Made by a program: the position numbers and the translations under genes | Shown: piece after piece, positions 17,680-26,339 of the stretch | How the letters are laid out: each line of letters opens with the position of its first letter | How positions within the stretch are numbered: position 1 is the first letter of the stretch | The notes under the pieces: generated by a model | What the model was told of the DNA's origin: nothing | Database searches by the model: none | The model's input: only the letters and a program-made list of their open reading frames with translations | Assembly (NCBI GenBank): GCA_910576535.1 | Contig: CAJTKK010000012.1 | Span: forward strand, 43,804 to 107,803 | Length of the DNA: 64,000 bases | Direction of reading: 5' to 3' | DNA from: an uncultured Lachnospiraceae bacterium | GTDB taxonomy: Bacteria > Bacillota > Clostridia > Lachnospirales > Lachnospiraceae

Positions 17680-18762
17680 TTATTTGGCTGCAGATATGAT
17701 TCCATCCACACCGTTATTCTGATTGGCCTTCTCCGCCATCCATTGGTAATTATCCGGATCGGTCAGATCAACAATGACCGGGAACTGGCCTTTTTTATCC
17801 TTTTCCCCCATCGGCTGCCACACCCCGTCTTTCGCAGCGCCGCTCCATTCCTTGGAATTGCCGTCGCTGTAATAATTGGTAATATAAATTTCCCCATGAT
17901 AAAGACCGTTTTTGAAATTCCCGATAAAATTGCGGTTATAGCCCACATTGCTTTCCAGATTCTCATCAATAAAGTCATAATGTTCCGCACCGTCCCCGTT
18001 TGGCAAATCATCCGCCCATGTGCCGGAATAACTGTGCTGCAGATAAATGCTGTCTTTTGCTTTTGCATTCTGGTCATACACATAAAACTTCACCCACATA
18101 CCGCCTCCGCTTCTGACACCATTTTCCCACTCTCCATAATAATACTGGTTATCCGCATACATTGCAAGCCCTTTGCCATTAGGACGTTTCTTTTCGTCCG
18201 TATCGCCAAAATAATAATATTTGGTTGTGCCGCTTAGTTTTTCAGAAGCCGCACGGTATCTGGGCAAATATGCCAGATCCTCCACTGCCTCCATATTCCC
18301 GGCTTCCCAGTAACCTCTCATTTCGGACATCTGCCTGGGCAGATCAATTTCTGCCGCCGCAAGATTCTCCCCGGCTTCTTTCTGCCATTTGGCAGTCGTC
18401 GGCTCATTTTCCAAAGATGCCTGTTCCCCAGCCTCTTCCATAATGGTTTTATCAGGAACTTTCTCTTCTTCTTTTACAATCACTGCGGGTTCCTCTTCCA
18501 AAGCCGGCTCTTCTTCCTCCTTCTGTTCCTCTTCCCTGTTGTCTTCTTGTGCTTTTTCTTCTTCTGCAATATCGGAAACCGTCACGCTTTGTTCCTGGGA
18601 AGCATCGGCATATTCCATAATATCTTCCTGCAGCATACTGCTTGTGCTTAAACTTTCTTTCCGGTTGAGAAGATGCACCACTACACTGATGCCGCAGATA
18701 ATCAGGATCAGCACAACGGCAATCCCCAGAGTCAGCAGTTTCGCATTTTTGTTTTCATTCAT
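17680..18762 (-). CDS. MORN-repeat membrane protein
   Basis: A 360-residue protein with one N-terminal membrane helix (about residues 10-32), a long strongly acidic Glu-rich linker (about 60-130), and a C-terminal half with MORN-type repeats (YYYGEWENGVRSGGG, YSGTWADDLPNGDG, FIGNFKNGLYHGE). MORN repeats form an extended beta sheet and mostly serve as contact surfaces. The domain should lie outside the cytoplasm. The ATG at 18762 is chosen because GGAG stands six bases before it, although 21 more codons are open upstream. It is preceded by the Dabb gene and followed by the zinc-ribbon gene 20 bases on. Function unknown. Confidence 0.75.
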   Translation of the reverse strand: MNENKNAKLLTLGIAVVLILIICGISVVVHLLNRKESLSTSSMLQEDIMEYADASQEQSVTVSDIAEEEKAQEDNREEEQKEEEEPALEEEPAVIVKEEEKVPDKTIMEEAGEQASLENEPTTAKWQKEAGENLAAAEIDLPRQMSEMRGYWEAGNMEAVEDLAYLPRYRAASEKLSGTTKYYYFGDTDEKKRPNGKGLAMYADNQYYYGEWENGVRSGGGMWVKFYVYDQNAKAKDSIYLQHSYSGTWADDLPNGDGAEHYDFIDENLESNVGYNRNFIGNFKNGLYHGEIYITNYYSDGNSKEWSGAAKDGVWQPMGEKDKKGQFPVIVDLTDPDNYQWMAEKANQNNGVDGIISAAK

Positions 18763-18860
18763 ATCAATCTCCATTCCGTAGCGTTTACGCAGCCGGACGA
18801 TGCAAACCCCAAATTTGCATCTCATTTCCGCGCTTTTTACCTATATAGACAGATACGGCC

Positions 18861-19166
18861 TTATTCCGGCTGATTATAGTCAAGGCATGTCCTGTTGCAT
18901 GTAACGCTTTTTACATAGCCGACCGCTTCCACATGGGCGGGATGAACCTGGTAAGCATTCAGCGCTTCTTCCGATTGGAAAGAGGAAATCAGTCCAATGT
19001 CCTTATTCCCGGAGGGAAGCCCGTCTATAATGACTTCCAGGGAAATCACGCCTTCTACTTTATCCTTTACGGCTTCCAGTTTCGCCTTGACCGCGGCTGC
19101 GGCTTCTCTTTTTTCTTCTTCTTTTAATTCTTCTTTTAAATCCCATAAAACAATATGATGTACCAT
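18861..19166 (-). CDS. Dabb (stress-responsive A/B barrel) family protein
   Basis: A 101-residue protein with the dimeric alpha/beta-barrel pattern of the Dabb family: MVHHIVLWDLKE at the start, the central IISL-like strands, and HPAHVEAVGYVKSV near the end. Family members are small cytoplasmic proteins of mostly unknown role, some stress-induced. GGAGG seven bases before the ATG supports the start. An extended -10 promoter lies about 75 bases upstream. Confidence 0.88.
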   Translation of the reverse strand: MVHHIVLWDLKEELKEEEKREAAAAVKAKLEAVKDKVEGVISLEVIIDGLPSGNKDIGLISSFQSEEALNAYQVHPAHVEAVGYVKSVTCNRTCLDYNQPE

Positions 19167-19240
19167 AATCTTACCTCCATGTTTTTTTGATGATTGGGGT
19201 TAGTGTTTTGGGCGCCTGGGGCAGATTTCTTTCCTCCCAC

Positions 19241-19249
19241 ATTATATCA
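19241..19249 (-). promoter_or_regulatory. Extended -10 promoter before the Dabb gene
   Basis: On the minus strand TGATATAAT is a perfect extended -10 (TGnTATAAT). No good -35 is visible, which extended -10 promoters do not need. It would transcribe the Dabb gene and perhaps the MORN, zinc-ribbon and rlmH genes. Confidence 0.5.
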
Positions 19250-19342
19250 TGTTTCGCTTTAATTTTAGGGAAGGAAATTTATTAATGTTTTCTTAATTAA
19301 CTTTGTTCCTATTGGTTTTACGCGGTCTTTTTTGTATGACTT

Positions 19343-22153
19343 TTATAGAAGTATTTTAGGGATTGCCGGCAGGCCGCACCATTGTGCAATGTTGTTGTAT
19401 TTTTCCCCTATTTCCTGTGCGATTTTTACGCCATATTTTATTCCTTTTATTGTTTTCCCAAGCTGCGACCCAGGATCCTGCATTTCTTCCAAGAAGCGTT
19501 TTAGTTTGTGAAGAACCCCGGATTGCACGATTTCTTCTTTTGTTTTCGCCTGGTTCAGTTTTTGCGTGCTTTTTTCCAGTTTTTCAAACTCTTTTATCAA
19601 TTCCGGGGCTTCTTCCATCACTTCATCTTTCAAATCATTGATATTTCCCTGCAGCTCGTTGATGCTGTTCCTGACTTGAACCGTTATGGTGTTTTGCACG
19701 GAATTGATATTTTCACTGCTGTTCGTGTTATAATTTTCTACTGTAATTTGCGGGTTTATCTGTATCGGATTCATCATCCTCCCCCTTCTCCTGTTCCGGT
19801 TTACTGTTTTACTGACGCCGTCCAATAATTTGGAAATGTCCACCATGATTAAAGAATCCCTGCACCGTTCTTCCCATACGCTATGTTCTTCCAGTTTCAG
19901 CAAATAACGGTAATCATGCAGATAGGTGCAGCCTTCACTGCAATTGCATCTTACATATTCCGTATACTTTATTTTAGGTATGCTGTTATGAATCTCATGG
20001 AAGATCTTCCTGATAAATACCAGCAAATCCCTGTTGTTCCTGCTGCTTTCCCCTGCCACTTTGATTTCGATTCTTCTATCCGAAATACCGTCAAAGAGCC
20101 TGACAATGCCCACTGCATTTTCATATTGCAAATATGCGCCCTTTTTCCAGCAGGCTTTTCTCCCCTTTTCCTCTGCCAGATAAGTATTTGCTTTTACGAT
20201 AAATCTTGTCATAAGGCCCGCCGGAAGAAACTCATAACGATATTGGAAATTCAGTTCTTTCTTCTTCTCCCCATCCATTTGGATCAGGATCTCTTCATTC
20301 TCCAGCAATTCCGCAATTAAATATTCCTCATTCTTTTTGATTTCAAAAGAAAGCTGGAAATTCTCCATCAGCCGCAGAAGAACCGGATAGATTTCTTCCG
20401 GGTATTCCTCTGCATTTTTCCATATCTTATGCAAATCCTCATATTTTAAAATCCCGTTCCGGTCCTTTAATACCGTCTCCTGTGCATCCAATACCTTATA
20501 CACCGCATTGGTTCCCCATTCAGGGTTCAATATGACGATATTTTTTAAATATAAATCATTATGAAAATTAATGATAATCCCCAAATCATGCAGATATTTG
20601 CTCAGGCTTAACGCCTCCCCTTGCATAATGTTATATTTCCGGCATATTTGCTGATATTCCTTATAGGGAATCGTATTCTTTTCTTTTGCCATGGTTTCCA
20701 GTTCCAGTCTGACTTTTAACCAGCTTGACAGCCAGACCATCCCCATAAGAGGAAGTTTTGCCGTCTCCTCCCAAATCATGCTGCGCAAAGATCCAATCCC
20801 TCTATTTTCTTTGCAGCTTACCCTGAAAGAATCTATGATCTGGGGAAATTTCTCTTTCATGCTTTTTAAATCCAGTTGTTTGATGCTGCTTCTGCTGTCG
20901 CATTTATTCACGGCAATGATAATCGGGCTGTCATTGGCAAAAGACTCAATGGTGTGCATCCAATAATCAATTCTTCCATATTCCTCTTCCTGGCGCGCAT
21001 CCCAGACAAAGATATAAAGAGAGCGGTTGGTTAAGAAAAACTGATGGGTTGCATGGTAAATCTCCTGTCCGCCAAAATCCCAGACATTCAGTTTGTATTG
21101 CTTTCCCTTCCATTCAAACTCCCAGGGGGCAATGTCAATCCCTTCTGTGGAAACGGTGTCCCTATAAGCATCCTTGACTAAGCGGTTCAGAAGGCAAGTT
21201 TTTCCCACGCCCCCCTGCCCTACAATAATCATTTTTGACTCATTCACTTCTGTTTTTTCCCTGTCATTTTGGTACCGGATGAGGTAATTCACCGCCTCAA
21301 GCGGAGACTGTGCGGCAATCTCCGGCGGGAGGATATCCTTGAAAAGAGATTTTGTCAGGCTTAAACTTCTTAGCTTTGACAATTGCAGGCAGGAATCCGG
21401 CAGCCTGTCTATTTTTGTCCCCCATATACTTAGTGTCTCCAAATCTTTGAGATTCCCGATATTTTCCGGCAAACAGGATATGTTTGCCTCCGGAAGAAAA
21501 AGATACTTTAAATTGGTCAGACCGCATATTCCATCCGGCAAAATTTCAAAGTTCCTATTAATTGCCAAAGCTTCCAAGTTCTTAAGCTGCAATATCTCTT
21601 CCGGAAATATCCGGAAATTATTATTATTCAAATTAAGACTTCTCAAATGGGACAGTTTGGAAAATTCTGCCGGCAAAGCCTCCAGCATACAGTCATAAAG
21701 TTCCAATACTTCCAAATGATCCAGATTCCCTATCTCTGGCGGAAGGCAAAAAACCTTACCTTTTCCTGATACCCGGATGGCTAAAAATTCTAAGTTCTCC
21801 AGCCCTCCTATTTCCGCAGGCAATACCGCTATTTCCATCATATGTAAAGACAGTTTCTTGCAGTTTTCCCGCTTTGCTTTTTCTATTATTTGCAGCAGTG
21901 TTTCATTATCGCTTACATCAAGTTCAAATTCCAATGAAATATCTATATCAATGCCGCATCCCCAATTCCCAAAACCAATCTCTGCAATTTCCAGATATTC
22001 ATCCTTTTCATCAATCATCCAGTCTGTCTCATCCAGCCACCCTTGCCAGTCCATACTGTCAATATCTACCGTTCCGCTGATGCTTTCCTCATTGTTGCTC
22101 CCATACTCTCCCTGAATAATCTCCAAAAAATCCCCGTTCCCGTCATATCCCAT
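19343..22153 (-). CDS. Roco protein: leucine-rich repeats + Roc GTPase + COR domain
   Basis: A 936-residue multidomain protein. Residues about 100-288 are leucine-rich repeats of the LPxEIGxLxxLExL type. The Roc Ras-like GTPase follows: P-loop GQGGVGKTCL near 309-318, switch motif DFGGQE near 357, and NKCD near 414. A COR-type dimerisation region follows (about 450-700). The C-terminal 240 residues include KYTEYVRCNCSEGC, an Asn-rich segment (NPQITVENYNTNSSENINS), a coiled coil and a conserved-looking end (KYNNIAQWCGLPAIP). This is the architecture of bacterial Roco proteins, relatives of human LRRK2. The start at 22153 has an excellent AAGGAGGGGG seven bases upstream. It stands alone between housekeeping genes. 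The C-terminal part may be an effector, but I do not recognise it. Confidence 0.9.
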   Translation of the reverse strand: MGYDGNGDFLEIIQGEYGSNNEESISGTVDIDSMDWQGWLDETDWMIDEKDEYLEIAEIGFGNWGCGIDIDISLEFELDVSDNETLLQIIEKAKRENCKKLSLHMMEIAVLPAEIGGLENLEFLAIRVSGKGKVFCLPPEIGNLDHLEVLELYDCMLEALPAEFSKLSHLRSLNLNNNNFRIFPEEILQLKNLEALAINRNFEILPDGICGLTNLKYLFLPEANISCLPENIGNLKDLETLSIWGTKIDRLPDSCLQLSKLRSLSLTKSLFKDILPPEIAAQSPLEAVNYLIRYQNDREKTEVNESKMIIVGQGGVGKTCLLNRLVKDAYRDTVSTEGIDIAPWEFEWKGKQYKLNVWDFGGQEIYHATHQFFLTNRSLYIFVWDARQEEEYGRIDYWMHTIESFANDSPIIIAVNKCDSRSSIKQLDLKSMKEKFPQIIDSFRVSCKENRGIGSLRSMIWEETAKLPLMGMVWLSSWLKVRLELETMAKEKNTIPYKEYQQICRKYNIMQGEALSLSKYLHDLGIIINFHNDLYLKNIVILNPEWGTNAVYKVLDAQETVLKDRNGILKYEDLHKIWKNAEEYPEEIYPVLLRLMENFQLSFEIKKNEEYLIAELLENEEILIQMDGEKKKELNFQYRYEFLPAGLMTRFIVKANTYLAEEKGRKACWKKGAYLQYENAVGIVRLFDGISDRRIEIKVAGESSRNNRDLLVFIRKIFHEIHNSIPKIKYTEYVRCNCSEGCTYLHDYRYLLKLEEHSVWEERCRDSLIMVDISKLLDGVSKTVNRNRRRGRMMNPIQINPQITVENYNTNSSENINSVQNTITVQVRNSINELQGNINDLKDEVMEEAPELIKEFEKLEKSTQKLNQAKTKEEIVQSGVLHKLKRFLEEMQDPGSQLGKTIKGIKYGVKIAQEIGEKYNNIAQWCGLPAIPKILL

Positions 22154-22229
22154 TTGTTTTCCCCCTCCTTTTATCTTCTGTTCCACACATGGGAATATCC
22201 ATGCTATTGCCAAACCATGATAGGCAAAA

Positions 22230-22262
22230 CAGCCGTCCTGTTTTTTGCAAAACGGACGGCTG
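22230..22262 (-). terminator. Intrinsic terminator after nfnB
   Basis: CAGCCGTCC and GTTTT (22230-22244, one T bulged) pair with AAAAC and GGACGGCTG (22249-22262) around a 4-base loop. On the minus strand it is followed by TTTTGCC. It ends the nfnAB transcript before the Roco gene. Confidence 0.75.
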
Positions 22263-22292
22263 CCCTATTTCCCATATGACAGGGAGCCTGGT

Positions 22293-23696
22293 CTAAGACT
22301 GCCTGTTTCTTAAATATTCATCAATGCCTTTTGCCCCGGCCTTGCCCGCGCCCATGGCCAAGATCACCGTAGCAGCCCCCGTAACGGCATCGCCGCCGGC
22401 AAATACGCCTTCTTTTGTTGTCTTGCCGAATTCCTCATCTGCCACAATACATTTCCACTTATTCGTTTCCAGTCCGCTTGTGGTAGAGGAAATCAACGGA
22501 TTAGGGGATGTTCCAAGAGACATGATCACGGTATCCGCCTCAATCACAAACTCCGAACCGGGCTTTACTACCGGCCTTCTCCTTCCTGATTCATCCGGCT
22601 CCCCCAGTTCCATTTTCACACAGGTCATGCCGCATACCCAGCCGTTCTCGTCCGCCAGAATCTCTACCGGATTGGTCAGCAGGTCAAAAATAATCCCTTC
22701 TTCCTTAGCATGATGTACTTCTTCCACCCTGGCAGGAAGCTCTTCTTCGCTTCTTCTATAAACGATATGCACTTCAGCCCCAAGGCGCAGCGCTGTCCTT
22801 GCCGCATCCATGGCCACATTGCCTCCTCCTACTACCGCTACCTTTTTCCCGCGCATAATCGGTGTAGGGGATTTTTCGTCAAATGCTTTCATTAAATTAC
22901 TTCTTGTAAGATATTCGTTTGCAGAAAATACACCGTTTGCCTGTTCCCCGGGGATTCCCATAAATTTGGGCAATCCTGCCCCGGAGCCGATAAATACTGC
23001 GTCAAAGCCCTCTTCCTCCATCAGCTCATCGACCGTCACTGACTTACCTACCACGACATTTGTCTCTATCTTTACGCCCAGGGCTTTTACATTCTCAATC
23101 TCTTTGGCCACTACATCTTCCTTGGGGAGACGGAATTCCGGGATCCCATACACCAGCACCCCTCCCGCTTCATGCAGGGCTTCAAAAACCGTTACCTCAT
23201 ATCCCATTTTCGCCAGATCCCCGGCGCAGGTAAGCCCTGCGGGTCCGGAGCCGATTACCGCTACCTTTTTGCCGTTTTTCTCCTTTACGCCGGCGGGTTT
23301 TATCCCGTTCTCCCTCGCCCAGTCCGCTACAAAGCGTTCCAGTTTCCCGATGGAAACCGGTTCCCCCTTGATGCCCCGGATGCATTTTCCCTCGCACTGG
23401 CTTTCCTGGGGGCAGACCCGCCCGCAGACTGCCGGAAGGGCGCTGGCTTCACTGATTACCTGATAAGCCGCTTCTATATCCCCGTCCTTTACTTTTTCAA
23501 TAAAGCCTGGAATGTTAATCGCAACCGGGCATCCCTTAACACACTGCGCATTTTTACAGTTAATGCACCGGTTGGCCTCTTCCATCGCTTCTTCTTTATT
23601 ATATCCAAGGCACACCTCACCAAAATTGGCTGCGCGCACTTTTGCATCCTGTTCACGTACAGGCACCTTCTTTAATACGTCCATTCTAATAACCAT
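22293..23696 (-). CDS. nfnB: NfnB: NADP-binding large subunit of NADH-dependent ferredoxin:NADP oxidoreductase
   Basis: A 467-residue flavo-iron-sulfur protein of the glutamate synthase small-subunit type. N-terminal cysteine clusters CINCKNAQCVKGCP and CGRVCPQESQCEGKC bind 4Fe-4S centres. GSGPAGLTCAGDLA (near 150) binds FAD, and VVGGGNVAMDAA (near 290) binds NADPH. Paired with the adjacent small subunit it forms NfnAB, which couples NADH and reduced ferredoxin oxidation to NADP reduction by flavin-based electron bifurcation; this pairing separates it from a plain glutamate synthase subunit. The start may instead be the ATG at 23684, four codons in. A terminator hairpin follows. Confidence 0.88.
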   Translation of the reverse strand: MVIRMDVLKKVPVREQDAKVRAANFGEVCLGYNKEEAMEEANRCINCKNAQCVKGCPVAINIPGFIEKVKDGDIEAAYQVISEASALPAVCGRVCPQESQCEGKCIRGIKGEPVSIGKLERFVADWARENGIKPAGVKEKNGKKVAVIGSGPAGLTCAGDLAKMGYEVTVFEALHEAGGVLVYGIPEFRLPKEDVVAKEIENVKALGVKIETNVVVGKSVTVDELMEEEGFDAVFIGSGAGLPKFMGIPGEQANGVFSANEYLTRSNLMKAFDEKSPTPIMRGKKVAVVGGGNVAMDAARTALRLGAEVHIVYRRSEEELPARVEEVHHAKEEGIIFDLLTNPVEILADENGWVCGMTCVKMELGEPDESGRRRPVVKPGSEFVIEADTVIMSLGTSPNPLISSTTSGLETNKWKCIVADEEFGKTTKEGVFAGGDAVTGAATVILAMGAGKAGAKGIDEYLRNRQS

Positions 23697-23799
23697 GCCT
23701 TTCTCTCAATCTGCGGAATCTGAACCGCAAGCGCAAATCCGCCTGTTACCCGTCTTGCTGCCTGGCAAACTGCAGCGATTCAACAGCAGCCGCTTTTCC

Positions 23800-24678
23800 T
23801 TAATTGCAGTTTCCGCAGCCCCCATGATGGGTATCGCCCTCTTCTTCTTTTAAAGCCGCCCTGCCCTCTGCTGTTTTATACATTTGCTGACGCCTCATTG
23901 CCTGGTCAAAGTCTACTTTATGACCGTCAAATTCCGGTCCGTCCACACAGGCAAATTTCACTTCCCCGTCCACCGTCACCCGGCAGGCGCCGCACATCCC
24001 GGTACCGTCTACCATAATCGGGTTCAGGCTTACTACAGTAGGAATCCCCAGTTCTTTTGTCATCTTGCAGACAAATTTCATCATTATCATAGGCCCTATT
24101 GCCACGCACACATCATAATGTTTCCCTTCGTCCACCAGGTCTTTTATCGTCTGCGTCACCATACCGCTTCTTCCATAAGACCCGTCGTCCGTAGTTACAT
24201 AAAGATTGCCCGCTGCCGCTTCCATTTCCTTTTCTAAAATAAGCAGCTCTTTTGTCTTAGCCCCAATAATCACATCCGCATCCACGCCTTTTTCCTTCAG
24301 CCATTTTACCTGCGGATAAACAGGAGCGGTTCCTACGCCGCCTGCCACAAAAAGTATATTTTTTTTCTTAAGTTCTTCCAAAGGCTCACTTACAAATTCA
24401 GAGGCACAGCCCAAAGGACCTACAAAATCCTGGAAATAATCCCCGGCCCTTAATTTTGCCATCCTTTGTGTCCCAGCCCCCACAATCTGAAACACAATCG
24501 TTACCGTTCCTTTTCCTCTGTCATAATCACAGATTGTCAAAGGGATCCGCTCCCCCTCATCGTCCGTCCTGACAATAAGGAACTGCCCCGGCTCGCACCT
24601 TTTCGCAATACGGCTTGCTTCCACTTCCATAAGATATATATTTGCCGCCAGCTCCCTTGCCTCTAAAATCTTATACAT
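23800..24678 (-). CDS. nfnA: NfnA: FAD/2Fe-2S small subunit of NADH-dependent ferredoxin:NADP oxidoreductase
   Basis: A 292-residue protein like the electron-transfer subunit of dihydroorotate dehydrogenase. The flavin-binding domain comes first, then an NAD-binding domain (FVAGGVGTAPVYPQVKWL), then a 2Fe-2S cluster in GMCGACRV...FACVDGPEFDGH. No dihydroorotate dehydrogenase gene is beside it and NfnB follows, so NfnA is the better call. The tail ends in a His/Cys-rich HHGGCGNCN. TAGGAGG six bases before the ATG fixes the start. The two subunits lie 103 bases apart. Confidence 0.88.
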   Translation of the reverse strand: MYKILEARELAANIYLMEVEASRIAKRCEPGQFLIVRTDDEGERIPLTICDYDRGKGTVTIVFQIVGAGTQRMAKLRAGDYFQDFVGPLGCASEFVSEPLEELKKKNILFVAGGVGTAPVYPQVKWLKEKGVDADVIIGAKTKELLILEKEMEAAAGNLYVTTDDGSYGRSGMVTQTIKDLVDEGKHYDVCVAIGPMIMMKFVCKMTKELGIPTVVSLNPIMVDGTGMCGACRVTVDGEVKFACVDGPEFDGHKVDFDQAMRRQQMYKTAEGRAALKEEEGDTHHGGCGNCN

Positions 24679-24749
24679 TTTATTCCTCCTATATTGCCAT
24701 ATTAGCCTATCATTATTTATCCGTTAAACAAAAACAGATCACGCAACGC

Positions 24750-24773
24750 CAGCCGGTACCGGGATGCCGGCTG
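24750..24773. repeat. GC-rich inverted repeat upstream of nfnA
   Basis: CAGCCGG (24750-24756) and CCGGCTG (24767-24773) flank TACCGGGATG. No T-run follows on the minus strand, so terminator function for the gene ending at 24865 is doubtful. Nothing else is evident in the 24679-24864 gap. Confidence 0.4.
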
Positions 24774-24864
24774 CCTGAACAGTCATTTTTAAAATCTGTC
24801 TTTAACATGATACTGTAAATCTGTAAAAAGCGCAACCCAAATAAGCAAAAACAAAGTAAAACCG

Positions 24865-26319
24865 TCAGATATCCACCAAAACAATCTTCCCTTGTTCGTC
24901 ATATGTAATTCTGTAGGCTGCCCCGTCCTGGATGTTCACTCCGTATATCCGCTCTGTTCTTGTCTGTATTCCGGTAGCATCCTCATAATATTCGTAAATA
25001 ACATAAAAATCGCCGCTTCCGTCAATCCGCATAACCGAATTCAATTTATAAACATTATGCCCGCTCATCCCCCGCATGTTTCCCGTTTCATCCAGCAGGA
25101 CGTCCGCTTTTATCAGTGCGCTGATCACATTGGAAATTGCCATATCCACAGTAATTTCTGTATTGAGCGTCAATTTGTAAGTGCGGACTGTGATATCGCT
25201 GGCCACCCCTTCTTCACTGACTGCAATAAACTTATACACGGACTTCCCAAGGGGCATAGGAAGCGCAGAAGTATATAACGGGCTATCCTGCGTCGGATCC
25301 GTGCTGTCCGTCGTATAATAAATCCTGCAGCCTTCCGCCGCCAAAGCCTCAATCATATATGGTTCATAATAGTCCCCGCTATATACGGATACTTCCGGGG
25401 GTGTAGGCATAATGACATCTATCCTGTATGTATTCGTTACGATGTCGCTTTTTATTCCATAGTCATTCACAAAACAAGCCTTTACCGTATACGTCCCCGT
25501 TTCCAGAAAAATAGGGGCTGTATATATTTCGCTGTTTTCATCCGGTATGCTGCCATCCAGCGTATAATAAATTTTCCCGGAAGTATTTGCGCTTAATTTC
25601 AAAGGCAAAACCTCTTCATAACTGCCCTCCACAAAGCTAAATTCCGGCGGTTTCGCAATAAACTGCTGGAATAACGCAACGATCTCTTCATTCCTGCAAT
25701 TCAAAAGCAGCTCGTTAATTGCCTGATAGTCCCCGGTGCCGCTATAAATGGATATGATTTTATCATAAGCTCTTTCTAAATCTTCCTCTTGATAAACTTC
25801 CTCTGCATCCACAATTTCCATTAATGTATGGACTGCCGCTTCATATTTCTCCTGAATGTAATAATAATCAGCCATAAGAAAAATAATCTCTGCGTTTTCT
25901 TTATCCAGCTCATGCGCTCTTTCCAAATAGGAAACCGCCTGGACATAACGTTCTGCCCCGGCACATTCCCTCGCCTTTTCTATCTGATAAGATATCGAAT
26001 AATTTTTGTACCAGCATACTCCTGTTATCCCTAAAATCCCCATCAGAATACAGAGAAAAATAGCCGCTCTCAGCCAATTTCCCCTCTTTCTTTCCCAGGC
26101 TGCCTCTTTATTCTTTTTTCCAGCTTTTTTACCTTTCCCCTTTTCTTTCAGTTCCGGAACTTTCTCCTGCACCAATTCCACAAGAAGGGTAGATAATGTC
26201 TCATTCATTTCTTCTTCAATTTCAGGTTCAAAATCCGGCACAATCCGGAATTCCTCCCCGCAATTGTCGCAATACAAATGGTCATTGATCCATTCATACC
26301 CGCACTTTGGACATTTCAT
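24865..26319 (-). CDS. Zinc-ribbon membrane protein with TPR region and chitobiase-like C-terminal repeats
   Basis: A 484-residue protein. The N-terminal zinc ribbon is MKCPKCGYEW...CDNCGEE. A basic linker leads to one membrane helix at about residues 85-105 (AAIFLCILMGILGITG). TPR-like helices follow (QAVSYLERAHELDKENAEI), then two chitobiase/beta-hexosaminidase C-terminal-type repeats (KIYYTLDGSIPDENSEIYTAP and RIYYTTDSTDPTQDSPLYTS). The last 100 residues are a separate alpha/beta segment. AAGGGA seven bases before the ATG at 26319 sets the start. It lies 21 bases after folD. No named function; surface binding by the repeats is inference. Confidence 0.75.
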   Translation of the reverse strand: MKCPKCGYEWINDHLYCDNCGEEFRIVPDFEPEIEEEMNETLSTLLVELVQEKVPELKEKGKGKKAGKKNKEAAWERKRGNWLRAAIFLCILMGILGITGVCWYKNYSISYQIEKARECAGAERYVQAVSYLERAHELDKENAEIIFLMADYYYIQEKYEAAVHTLMEIVDAEEVYQEEDLERAYDKIISIYSGTGDYQAINELLLNCRNEEIVALFQQFIAKPPEFSFVEGSYEEVLPLKLSANTSGKIYYTLDGSIPDENSEIYTAPIFLETGTYTVKACFVNDYGIKSDIVTNTYRIDVIMPTPPEVSVYSGDYYEPYMIEALAAEGCRIYYTTDSTDPTQDSPLYTSALPMPLGKSVYKFIAVSEEGVASDITVRTYKLTLNTEITVDMAISNVISALIKADVLLDETGNMRGMSGHNVYKLNSVMRIDGSGDFYVIYEYYEDATGIQTRTERIYGVNIQDGAAYRITYDEQGKIVLVDI

Positions 26320-26339
26320 AAATGAATCCCTTCCCTTTC

